Below are positions 7,217 to 14,732 of a stretch of DNA of 14,733 nucleotides, piece after piece. The translations under genes and the position numbers were made by a program. This DNA comes from CAZRIE01 sp964600075. GTDB lineage: Bacteria > Bacteroidota > Bacteroidia > Flavobacteriales > Flavobacteriaceae. Under the pieces are notes generated by a model. That model saw nothing but the letters and a program-made list of their open reading frames with translations. It was not told where the DNA came from and did no database searches. Each line of letters starts with the position of its first letter. The stretch's first letter is position 1. Location of the stretch: contig CAZRIE010000107.1 of the NCBI GenBank assembly GCA_964600075.1, forward strand, positions 1 through 14,733, given 5' to 3'.

Positions 7217-8008
7217 CTATAAGTCTTCGGCCGAAGCGATCAACTCCGCAATATCCATTACGGCGATAGCCCCTTCTTTTTCTTTGTTCTTTACTCCGTC
7301 GGTCATCATGGTATTACAAAATGGACAGGCGGCGGCAATAATTTCAGGCTGGGTTTCCAATGCTTGTTCGGTACGTTCGATGTTTACATCTTTATCCCCT
7401 TTTTCAGGTTCCTTGAACATTTGGGCTCCTCCAGCTCCGCAGCACAAACCTTTTTGCTTACAGCTTTTCATTTCGATAAGTTCGGCATCTAACTTTCGAA
7501 TTAGATCCCTAGGGGCTTCAAAAACGTTATTGGCCCTCCCCAAATAGCAGGGGTCATGGTAGGTAATACGCTTTCCTTTAAATTTTCCGCCTTCCAAAGA
7601 AATTCGTCCTTCTTCTACAAGTTGCTTCAAGAATTGTGTGTGGTGTACAACTTCATAATTTCCACCCAAGCCAGGATATTCGTTCTTGATCGTATTGAAA
7701 CAGTGTGGGCAAGCCGTAACCACCTTTCTTATTTCGTAAGCGTTCATAACCTCTATATTGGTCACTGCCTGCATCTGGAAAAGAAACTCGTTGCCTGCAC
7801 GCTTTGCCGGGTCACCGGTACAACTCTCTTCTGTACCCAAGACTGCGAAAGAAACATTCGCCTTATTCAATAACTGAACAAATGCCTTGGTTATTTTTTT
7901 CGCCCTGTCATCAAAACTTCCTGCACAGCCAACCCAGAATAGCACTTCTGGCTTTTTACCTGCGGCAAAAAGTTCTGCCATAGTCGGGACTTTCAGTTCT
8001 TTAGCCAT
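7217..8008 (-). CDS. Soluble Fe-S protein with two CCG domains (HdrB/GlcF/LutA-like)
   Basis: The 263-residue protein has two cysteine-rich CCG (formerly DUF224) domains. The first has Cys28 (FWVGCAGSFDDR), Cys63 (EESCTGDPAKRAGNEF) and Cys100/Cys103 (TACPHC), with the central CCG degenerate as CTG. The second has Cys154 (HDPCYLGR), Cys183, the intact CCG at 189-191 (GLCCGAGG) and Cys228/Cys231 (ACPFC). In HdrB-type proteins such domains bind unusual Fe-S clusters and handle two-electron chemistry. There is no signal peptide or membrane segment. It lies 52 bases downstream of the membrane dicluster protein on the same strand, and the two together look like one split oxidoreductase. The substrate or partner is not visible in the sequence: a heterodisulfide, glycolate, lactate or an electron-transfer flavoprotein are all possible in this superfamily. 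Confidence 0.9.
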   Translation of the reverse strand: MAKELKVPTMAELFAAGKKPEVLFWVGCAGSFDDRAKKITKAFVQLLNKANVSFAVLGTEESCTGDPAKRAGNEFLFQMQAVTNIEVMNAYEIRKVVTACPHCFNTIKNEYPGLGGNYEVVHHTQFLKQLVEEGRISLEGGKFKGKRITYHDPCYLGRANNVFEAPRDLIRKLDAELIEMKSCKQKGLCCGAGGAQMFKEPEKGDKDVNIERTEQALETQPEIIAAACPFCNTMMTDGVKNKEKEGAIAVMDIAELIASAEDL

Positions 8009-8010
8009 TA

Positions 8011-8029
8011 TTCAAATTTCATGTTCAAA
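8011..8029 (-). promoter_or_regulatory. Leader motif before the CCG-protein start, shared with the 7131 gene
   Basis: On the minus strand TTTGAACATGAAATTTGAA lies two bases before the ATG at 8008. TTTGAACTTGAAATTTGAA lies three bases before the ATG at 7131. They differ at one of 19 positions. There is no Shine-Dalgarno sequence in either leader. The match may reflect copied microsatellite DNA rather than a selected translation signal. Confidence 0.4.
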
Positions 8030-8060
8030 ACTCGGCACTTACCACGAAATGCCTATTGAC

Positions 8061-9386
8061 TTATTCTTCTTTCGCCCAATTCAACCGATCCATTTGATTA
8101 AAAGGCCAAGGAGCACCATTATTCTCTACATTACCCATCATATTATTCAAATCTGTCGGCGCGGCGGATTGTTCCATAACGAGATACTGGCGCATATCCA
8201 TAATTATGGAAAGCGGATCAATACTAACAGGGCAGGCTTGCACACACGCATTGCACGTTGTACAGGCCCAAAGTTCTTCACGAGTAATGTAATCGTCTAG
8301 CAACTGTTTTCCGTCTGCCACAAATTCACCTTTATTGGTCTCTATATTTTTTCCGACTTCCTCCAATCTATCCCTTGTATCCATCATTATCTTCCTTGGA
8401 GACAACTTTTTACCGGTCTGGTTCGCAGGACATTCATCGGTACAACGACCACATTCTGTGCATGTATAGGCATTCAACAATTGCACCCAGTTTAAGTCTG
8501 CAACATCGGAAGCTCCGAATTTTTCAGGATCAGGCGCATCCTCGGCAGGAGCTGCAAAAGGATCCCCAGAAGGATCAAGCATTAATTTCACCTCTTGGGT
8601 GACCGCATTTAGGTTCTTAAACTGACCTTGGGGATTCAGCCTCCCATAATACGCATTCGGAAAGGCCAGTAGAATATGTAGGTGCTTCGAATAATAGAGA
8701 TAGTTCAAAAAGAATAGAATGCCTGCAATATGGAGCCACCAGGTGGTCCGTTCTATCAAAATTATAGAGGAAATCGACATCCCTTCAAAAAAAGGTTTAA
8801 TAAACTGACTTACTGGGAATAGACCTGCTTTCGTGTAATGCACAGCATCTAATTGCTGCAATTGATAGTCGGCAGCATTCATTGTCAAGAACAATGTCAT
8901 CAAAACCAATTCGATATACAATATCAGGTTTCCGTCTTTTTTGGGCCATCCCTTCATTTCGGGTTTTATGAATCGTTGTAAACGAATGACATTCCTTCGA
9001 ATCCAAAAAGCGATTACTGCAATAATGACCAACAAGGCCAAAACTTCGAACGAGGCAATTAGTACGTCATATAATGTTCCGAGGGGAGCAAAAATACGAT
9101 GAGTTCCGAGCAGACCGTCAATAATAATTTCAAGAACTTCGATATTAATGATAATAAAACCAACATACACGATTACGTGAAGTAATCCTGCGATGGGCCT
9201 AACCACCATTTTTGTCTGCCCAAGGGCAATTTTAGCCATATTTTTCCAACGCAGGGAAGTATTGTCCGAAACATCAACATCTTTTCCCAGTTTGATATTT
9301 CGTGAAAGCCGTTTTAAGTTTCTAGCAAAAAAGCCAATACCCGCAATCAGTATTATAGCAAATAAAATATTTGGCAGGTATTCCAT
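8061..9386 (-). CDS. Membrane Fe-S oxidoreductase subunit: NarI-like helices plus 2[4Fe-4S] ferredoxin domain
   Basis: The 441-residue protein has about five membrane helices in its first half (roughly 5-20, 65-90, 107-128, 152-172, 213-232). His70, His219, His235 and His237 lie in or next to helices and could bind heme b, as in NarI/HdrE-type subunits. The C-terminal half has two 4Fe-4S motifs, CTECGRCTDECP (Cys309, 312, 315, 319) and CTTCNACVQACP (Cys375, 378, 381, 385). The likely job is passing electrons between the membrane quinone pool and the soluble CCG protein encoded just downstream. The start codon abuts the stop of the MCE-family gene (TAAATG, no gap), so translation is likely coupled. 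The family and cofactor types are well supported; the electron donor is not known. Confidence 0.9.
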   Translation of the reverse strand: MEYLPNILFAIILIAGIGFFARNLKRLSRNIKLGKDVDVSDNTSLRWKNMAKIALGQTKMVVRPIAGLLHVIVYVGFIIINIEVLEIIIDGLLGTHRIFAPLGTLYDVLIASFEVLALLVIIAVIAFWIRRNVIRLQRFIKPEMKGWPKKDGNLILYIELVLMTLFLTMNAADYQLQQLDAVHYTKAGLFPVSQFIKPFFEGMSISSIILIERTTWWLHIAGILFFLNYLYYSKHLHILLAFPNAYYGRLNPQGQFKNLNAVTQEVKLMLDPSGDPFAAPAEDAPDPEKFGASDVADLNWVQLLNAYTCTECGRCTDECPANQTGKKLSPRKIMMDTRDRLEEVGKNIETNKGEFVADGKQLLDDYITREELWACTTCNACVQACPVSIDPLSIIMDMRQYLVMEQSAAPTDLNNMMGNVENNGAPWPFNQMDRLNWAKEE

Positions 9387-10364
9387 TTATTGTTTTGGTT
9401 GTTCTTGGGGCATAGTTGCGGGATCGTCTTCCGGAAGTTCGTAGTCTCTCTGCTTCTTTCCGAAAACCGACACGTTTACATAGCGTTTGGGGTTCAAACG
9501 AAAATCTTGGAGCAATAGGTCCAATTCTTTTGAGGCACTATTTAGGTTAACGTATAACTCTTCGTCTTTCATCAACTTGCCCAAAGTGCCATCACCATTC
9601 TCTATCCGGCCTATCAAACTGTTCAAATTGGATATCGTCGACTCCAGACTGGCCAAGGTTCTTCCCAAGCCGGCATTGTTGATCGAATCGGAAAGTTTAG
9701 CAAAATTAGAAGTGAGTTCCTCAAAATTTTTAAGCGAACCTTCTATTTTGGTCTCGTTGGTATTCAGGATTCGATTGAGTACTTCGGCACTTTTTTGAAA
9801 ACTTGCTACCGTAGTGTTGAGCCCACTTAAGGTCTCTCTCAAATCTCTTTTGGCCTTATCGTCTAAAATCGTGTTTACGTTAATAAATAGGGAATCAGCG
9901 TTGGTAACGGCTCCCTCAACCTTTTCTTGTAACGGAGTAAGTTGCTTTTGAAGCAATTGTGTTAGTCCCAGTTGGGTACTACTTGGTAAAGTGTCGCCAG
10001 ATTTTCCCATTGGTGACCCATCGAAAACGGGCTTTATCTGAATACCCTTTCCACCAATAATACCGGTATCGTAGAGTTCTGCGGGGCTTTTATTTGAAAA
10101 GCTAAAATCATTCTTTACAAAAAGAGTGACCACCAGATTACCGCTTTGGTCTTTAAACTTGACATTTGTTACATTACCGACTACGTAGCCGTTTATAGTT
10201 ATAGGGGTGCCTACCTGCAATCCACCGACATCTTTGTAGACGGCGTATAGTGTTCTACCGTTTTCGAACAACGGTGAAGATTTTAAATAACTAAAGCCTA
10301 AGATGAACAACAGAATACCGCCAATTACAATGATTCCTGTCTTGATTTCTCTGGATAATTTCAA
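9387..10364 (-). CDS. MCE/MlaD-family lipid-transport protein
   Basis: The 325-residue protein has one N-terminal membrane anchor (IIVIGGILLFILGFSYL, 11-27) and then an MCE domain at about 36-115 (YKDVGGLQVGTPITINGYVVG, VTLFVKNDF, DTGIIGGKGIQI). A long helical region (130-250) rich in Asn, Ser and Leu follows and should form coiled-coil or needle-like assemblies. The GDGTLGKLMKDEELYVNL and NPKRYVNVSVFG stretches are typical of the Bacteroidota members. Family members carry phospholipids or other hydrophobic compounds between inner and outer membranes. The usual permease and ATPase partners (MlaE, MlaF) are not in the window. The tail is acidic and Pro/Gln-rich. It lies downstream of the amidase gene and directly abuts the Fe-S membrane gene. 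Confidence 0.9.
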   Translation of the reverse strand: MKLSREIKTGIIVIGGILLFILGFSYLKSSPLFENGRTLYAVYKDVGGLQVGTPITINGYVVGNVTNVKFKDQSGNLVVTLFVKNDFSFSNKSPAELYDTGIIGGKGIQIKPVFDGSPMGKSGDTLPSSTQLGLTQLLQKQLTPLQEKVEGAVTNADSLFINVNTILDDKAKRDLRETLSGLNTTVASFQKSAEVLNRILNTNETKIEGSLKNFEELTSNFAKLSDSINNAGLGRTLASLESTISNLNSLIGRIENGDGTLGKLMKDEELYVNLNSASKELDLLLQDFRLNPKRYVNVSVFGKKQRDYELPEDDPATMPQEQPKQ

Positions 10365-10415
10365 AAGAATCGATTTTGGGTTAATAGCGACTGCTTAAAA
10401 TCTACTGGTTCTAAA

Positions 10416-10423
10416 CAAAATTA
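10416..10423 (-). promoter_or_regulatory. Possible -7 promoter element before the MCE gene
   Basis: TAATTTTG on the minus strand matches TAnnTTTG and sits about 50 bases before the ATG at 10364, in the 99-base gap after the amidase gene. No good TTTG -33 partner is present at the expected distance. It could provide an internal start for the downstream part of the operon. Confidence 0.25.
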
Positions 10424-10463
10424 GAAATAAAATATGGAAAGAGATCAGTTATTATGCCGAAAC

Positions 10464-11855
10464 CTATTTCAGACTTTCCTTAAAGGAAATTCGTTCTCCG
10501 TTTCGATAGGCCACGATGAATGACGTGGGATACCCGTTGATATCGGCGTTGGACTTCATTATTTTAGCCTCTTCCAGCGATTTCGTGCTTCCGTAGACAT
10601 ATCTATATAGATTCTTATACGGTTCTTTAGCCACACGGTTTAATCCATTGAAAGATTCAGGTCGCAAAGGAAGGTTTTTGGCACTTGCCATTATCTGAAC
10701 TTTGTAAACAACATCGCTCTTAGTCACAGCTTTCTTATTGGCTGCAAGAGAAGGAGATTTTTCGGGACCTATCTTTACAATCTCAGATTTTGAGGGTTCG
10801 CCCGTCTCCGTTTTGGCTTTTGCCTCTTCAATAATCTGCGCTGCCTCTTTTTCCGTAGAAACACTAATGGTTTTTTCTTCTAGTTTGGCTGAGGAGTCTA
10901 TAGCATCTTTGCTTTGAGATACCTCGGTAGAAGCCGGAATAATTTTTTTATTTTTTTTGGGCACTTCTTTTTTAGGTTTCCCTTTCTTCGGAATTTCCTT
11001 GGGTTCAGGAGCATCAGGAACAGTATTCATGGCAAAATCGGCCATGTTGGCAATTGCATTTTGCTTGTAAGTAATGATAGCCTCAGCGATAGAGGTGCCC
11101 ATTTCAACTTGTCCCTTTTTTGAATTGAGGTAAGCCCCTTCCTCTTTATTGGTGAGAAAACCGGTCTCTACCAGCACACTGGGCATTACGGTCTGGTGCA
11201 AAACAATGAATCCCGCTTGTTTTACTTTACGGTTGTTACGCTTTAATTTTTCAGAAAAATTATCCTGTATTGCTTTGGCCAAGGCAATACTGTTATCTAA
11301 GAATTCTTCCTGCATAATGGTAAGGCCGATTACCGATTCGGGTGAGTTGATATCGTAATCGGCATAACGACTTTGGTAATTATCCTCTAAATAAATTACC
11401 GAATTTTCTTTTTTGGCAACTTCAAAATTTTGTTTGTTGGCATGCAAACCCAATACGAAAGTACCAGCTCCATGGGCATTCGACCCATGCGAATCACAAT
11501 GTACCGAAACAAAAAGGTCTGCGTTGGCCCTGTTAGCAATCTCTCCACGAAAGTAAAGGTCAATAAAAGTGTCGTCTTTGCGTGTATAGATTACTTTAAT
11601 ATTGGGGTTCTTCTCTAAAATCGCACCTGCCTTCAAAACAATGCTCAGCGCAATATTTTTTTCGAAGTAGCCGTTTCCAAGATTTCCAGGATCGTGACCA
11701 CCATGCCCGGCGTCGAGAACCACCGTAAATTTATCGCCATTTTGTTTTTCGGCACTACTGTTGTTGAACGAAGTAAGCGACAACATCAATATCGCGATCG
11801 GAAGGAAAAAAAACCGTTCAACACACGCATTCATACTGTATTTTGATGCCTTCAT
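10464..11855 (-). CDS. N-acetylmuramoyl-L-alanine amidase (Amidase_3) with C-terminal SPOR-like domain
   Basis: This zinc amidase cleaves the bond between MurNAc and L-Ala in peptidoglycan. I chose the ATG at 11855 (463 residues). A longer frame from 11927 would overlap the divergent lptD start and put a second hydrophobic stretch before the signal peptide; an ATG at 11834 is also possible. Residues 12-35 are a signal peptide. Residues 43-263 are the Amidase_3 domain with LDAGHGGHDPG (His51), FEKNIAL (Glu65), VSVHCDSH (His119) as zinc ligands and VLVETGFLTN (catalytic Glu230). Residues 280-375 are a Lys/Pro/Glu-rich linker. Residues 382-452 (YKVQIMAS ... FIVAYRNG) look like a SPOR domain, which would target denuded glycan at division sites. 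It is divergent to lptD and probably the first gene of the operon running to 7217 or 6649. Confidence 0.92.
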   Translation of the reverse strand: MKASKYSMNACVERFFFLPIAILMLSLTSFNNSSAEKQNGDKFTVVLDAGHGGHDPGNLGNGYFEKNIALSIVLKAGAILEKNPNIKVIYTRKDDTFIDLYFRGEIANRANADLFVSVHCDSHGSNAHGAGTFVLGLHANKQNFEVAKKENSVIYLEDNYQSRYADYDINSPESVIGLTIMQEEFLDNSIALAKAIQDNFSEKLKRNNRKVKQAGFIVLHQTVMPSVLVETGFLTNKEEGAYLNSKKGQVEMGTSIAEAIITYKQNAIANMADFAMNTVPDAPEPKEIPKKGKPKKEVPKKNKKIIPASTEVSQSKDAIDSSAKLEEKTISVSTEKEAAQIIEEAKAKTETGEPSKSEIVKIGPEKSPSLAANKKAVTKSDVVYKVQIMASAKNLPLRPESFNGLNRVAKEPYKNLYRYVYGSTKSLEEAKIMKSNADINGYPTSFIVAYRNGERISFKESLK

Positions 11856-11904
11856 TATGGTTAAATTTATGGTAACAACCTGTAAGGGGAACAAAAAATA
11901 TATG

Positions 11905-11912
11905 TAAGTTTG
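11905..11912 (+). promoter_or_regulatory. Possible -7 promoter element for lptD
   Basis: TAAGTTTG matches TAnnTTTG on the plus strand. No clear -33 TTTG lies at the usual distance. It would start transcription near 11917-11920, which fits poorly with the ATG at 11921 but well with a downstream start (TTG 11960 or ATG 11990). A near-match for the amidase, TATTTTTTG (11900 to 11892, minus strand, one base too many), lies beside it, suggesting closely packed divergent promoters. Confidence 0.3.
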
Positions 11913-11920
11913 GGCTCCCG

Positions 11921-14701
11921 ATGCCAAGCCAAACGGTTACAAAAATAGGATATATAGCCTTGCAATCAAACAAACATCATTTACTTTTAATGGCATTACT
12001 TTTTGTCTACGCTATTTCGGCCGTCGCTCAAGAAGACGGTATAATACCCTTGCCTATAAAAGCTGAAAAAGACACCATCATTGCTCCGCTCTTTCCAAAT
12101 CCGGTTAAAAGAGACTCAATTCTGAACGATTCTACACGCACTGATTCTATAAACCGAACGCCTACATTGCTACTCGACAAAATCAAATATAAGGCCAAAG
12201 ATTACGTAAAGCTGAGCCAAAAAGACCAAAAAATCTATCTCTACAACGAAGCCGAAATCTTATATCAGGATACCGAACTGAAGGCAGGCATTATCATTCT
12301 AGACTACGTGAAGAACGAAGTCTACGCTGGCCGCATGAAAGATTCTTTAGGCAACTATACCCAACTCCCCTATTTTAAACAAGGTGATAATGAGGTTCGC
12401 CCCGATAGTATCCGTTTTAATTTTGATACGGAAAAAGCACTTATATTCAATTCACGCACAGAGCAACAGGCCGGTTTGGGGCAATTGGGTAGTGATGCTA
12501 TGAAAGTATATGCGGAGGTTACTAAAAAAGAGAACGATTCAGTATATTTTATGAGTGAGGCTAAGCTCACGACCTCAACAGACACTATAAACCCAGATTA
12601 CTATATTCGACTTCGTAAGGCTAAATTTGTACCCAAAAAGAAGGTAATTGCCGGGTTTAGTAATCTTTATATTGCAGACGTACCTACACCTATTGGCTTG
12701 CCTTTCGCTTATTTCCCCTTAACTGTTGGCAGAACGGCCGGGCTTATGATGCCGACCTTCGGAAATGACCCGGATCGAGGATATTTTTTGCAGAACGGGG
12801 GGTATTACCTACCCCTTGGTGAATACGCCGACCTATTAGTTACAGGAGACTTTTACACCAATGGCAGCTATGGTTTCAGAACTGCGAGTATCTATTCAAA
12901 ACGCTATCGTTACAGAGGTAACGTGAATTTCAGATACGAGAATCTTGTGACAAGCCAAAAAGGGTTCGACGATTACAGTAATAGTAAAGTTTGGAATATA
13001 CAACTATCACATAACCAAGATCAAAAGGCCAGCCCAAATTCACGATTTTCTGCCTCGGTAAACCTAGGAAGCAGCTCGTATTACCAAAATTCTTTGAATC
13101 AGGTCAATCTACCTTTGACGCAGAACAACAATCTCTCCTCATCCGTTTCATATTCGAAGACATTTCCGAATTATCCTTCGGTAAATATGAGCCTAACGGC
13201 AACCCATTCTCAAAATACAAGCCCGGATGCGCGTGAAAATCCTGATTTTGACAACATTCAGATGACCTTACCTACTTTTCAGGCCAGTGTAGAGCGTATA
13301 TTTCCTTTTGTGAAAAGAGAGGGCATTAAAAAAGGAGTCATACAGAATATCAATTTCCAATATGACGTGAATGCGCGTAACCAGCTGACCACCAATGATG
13401 CGGATTTTTTAACAGCCGCCATGTTCGACAAAGCAAAGTTTGGAGCGAAACATCGAATACCAATAAGCACCAACTTCAAGGTCGCCAAATTTTTTAGTGT
13501 TAGTATGGGCGGAAGTTATGAAGACGTATGGACGCTAGAAACCTTCACGCAAAGTTATGAGCCTGGTGTGGGCGACGAAAACGGACAGGTCGTTAGAGAT
13601 ACCGTGCCAGGTTTCGATCGTTACAACAAATACAATATGAGCGCCAGTATCGGCACTACAGTATATGGAACTTTTAATTTTGGAGAAGACAAAAAAATAC
13701 AGGCCATAAGACATGTTATGCGGCCTTCTTTAAGCTATGGATATGCCCCTTCTTTTGACCAGTTTTATGATGAATACTTAAATAGCGATACGGGCGAACT
13801 GGTGCAATATAGCCGCTTTCAAGGCACATTGAACGGAGCACCTAGTTTGGGCAAATCGAACAGTCTAAGCTTTTCGTTGGCCAATACGCTTGAAGCTAAG
13901 GTGACAGATAAGGATTCAACGGCCCTAGAACCAAAAAAAGTGCCCATTCTTAGTAATTTCAATCTTTCCACTGGTTATAATTTTGAGTCGGATTCACTAA
14001 AACTGAGCCCTTTGCGGATAAATGGAGGTACCAATGTCTTAGACAATAAAATGACCATCAACTTCTCCGCTAGCTTAGATCCTTATGCCCTCGACAACAA
14101 TGGAAGACGCATAGAAAAATTTAATATTGACAATGGCGGAAGCCTTTTTCGTTTGACCCAGGCTAATATCAATATTGGCTATTCCATTGACAGTGAAACC
14201 TTTGGAAAGAAAGAAGGAGAAGAAGAAGAAGAAGAAAAAGAGCCCGGCGCGTATGACTACGTGGCCCAAAGTGGGGGTCGTGATGATGATTTATTTGGTA
14301 AGGCAGATAATTTTGACCGCCGTGTACCGGGTGATGAAAATAATAAAGACGGGGACATCGAAAACCCACCATACGCCGCAAGAATACCTTGGAATTTTCG
14401 ACTGGCATATTCCGCAAGTTATATCAATTCAGCTCGCCAAAGCCAGTTCAGCAGTCACTCGCTTATGTTCACGGGGGATATCGAACTCTCCCCGAGATGG
14501 AAAGTCGGCGGGTCTTCGGGTTATGATTTTAAGAATAAAGGGTGGACGTTGACACAATTGCGCTTTGAGCGCGACCTCAAAAGTTTTAGAATGAACTTTA
14601 GTTGGACGCCTTTTGGAACATACGAACGGTGGTATTTTTTTATTGGCCTCAAAAGTTCCATTCTTAGCGACGTAAAGTGGGAAAACAGAAGTCAGCGATA
14701 A
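11921..14701 (+). CDS. lptD: LptD-like LPS assembly outer-membrane barrel protein
   Basis: LptD receives LPS from the periplasmic bridge and inserts it into the outer leaflet. The product is 926 residues from this ATG. The hydrophobic signal (HHLLLMALLFVYAISAVAQ) begins only at residue 19, so a TTG start at 11960 (preceded by TAGGA, 9 bases away) or the ATG at 11990 would give more usual signal peptides. Residues about 85-235 form the OstA/LptA-like jellyroll (YKAKDYVKLSQKDQKIYLY, AEILYQDTELKAG, PDYYIRLRKAKFVPKK). From about 255 the LptD barrel begins with PFAYFPLTVGRTAGLMMPTFG, resembling the P-Y-F-P ... SGFLIP region of LptD. Strands alternate to a C-terminal SWTPFGTYERWYFFIGLK. A long acidic loop at 760-815 contains a Glu run. 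The two conserved LptD disulfide-forming Cys pairs are not present: I see no Cys in the mature protein. Confidence 0.88.
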   Translation: MPSQTVTKIGYIALQSNKHHLLLMALLFVYAISAVAQEDGIIPLPIKAEKDTIIAPLFPNPVKRDSILNDSTRTDSINRTPTLLLDKIKYKAKDYVKLSQKDQKIYLYNEAEILYQDTELKAGIIILDYVKNEVYAGRMKDSLGNYTQLPYFKQGDNEVRPDSIRFNFDTEKALIFNSRTEQQAGLGQLGSDAMKVYAEVTKKENDSVYFMSEAKLTTSTDTINPDYYIRLRKAKFVPKKKVIAGFSNLYIADVPTPIGLPFAYFPLTVGRTAGLMMPTFGNDPDRGYFLQNGGYYLPLGEYADLLVTGDFYTNGSYGFRTASIYSKRYRYRGNVNFRYENLVTSQKGFDDYSNSKVWNIQLSHNQDQKASPNSRFSASVNLGSSSYYQNSLNQVNLPLTQNNNLSSSVSYSKTFPNYPSVNMSLTATHSQNTSPDARENPDFDNIQMTLPTFQASVERIFPFVKREGIKKGVIQNINFQYDVNARNQLTTNDADFLTAAMFDKAKFGAKHRIPISTNFKVAKFFSVSMGGSYEDVWTLETFTQSYEPGVGDENGQVVRDTVPGFDRYNKYNMSASIGTTVYGTFNFGEDKKIQAIRHVMRPSLSYGYAPSFDQFYDEYLNSDTGELVQYSRFQGTLNGAPSLGKSNSLSFSLANTLEAKVTDKDSTALEPKKVPILSNFNLSTGYNFESDSLKLSPLRINGGTNVLDNKMTINFSASLDPYALDNNGRRIEKFNIDNGGSLFRLTQANINIGYSIDSETFGKKEGEEEEEEKEPGAYDYVAQSGGRDDDLFGKADNFDRRVPGDENNKDGDIENPPYAARIPWNFRLAYSASYINSARQSQFSSHSLMFTGDIELSPRWKVGGSSGYDFKNKGWTLTQLRFERDLKSFRMNFSWTPFGTYERWYFFIGLKSSILSDVKWENRSQR
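14219..14236 (+). repeat. (GAA)6 microsatellite inside lptD
   Basis: Six exact GAA codons encode Glu767-772, flanked by GGA and by AAA GAG. The unit is three bases, so slippage would lengthen or shorten the acidic loop without a frameshift. Confidence 0.85.
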
Positions 14702-14718
14702 CGTAAGATTTCGAATCT

Positions 14719-14732
14719 CTGGTTTCTGGTTT
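14719..14732 (+). repeat. Tandem CTGGTTT repeat cut by the window end
   Basis: Two exact copies of CTGGTTT follow the lptD stop by 17 bases and run to the window edge, so the array may continue. The 11-mer TTTCTGGTTTC at 14723-14733 is identical to 3396-3406 in another intergenic gap. Confidence 0.5.

Noticed and set aside
14175..14552. Plus-strand 125-codon frame with a Lys run inside lptD
   Set aside because: It is the shifted reading of the GAA repeat and flanking lptD codons. The lptD frame continues through to its stop with barrel-like strands.
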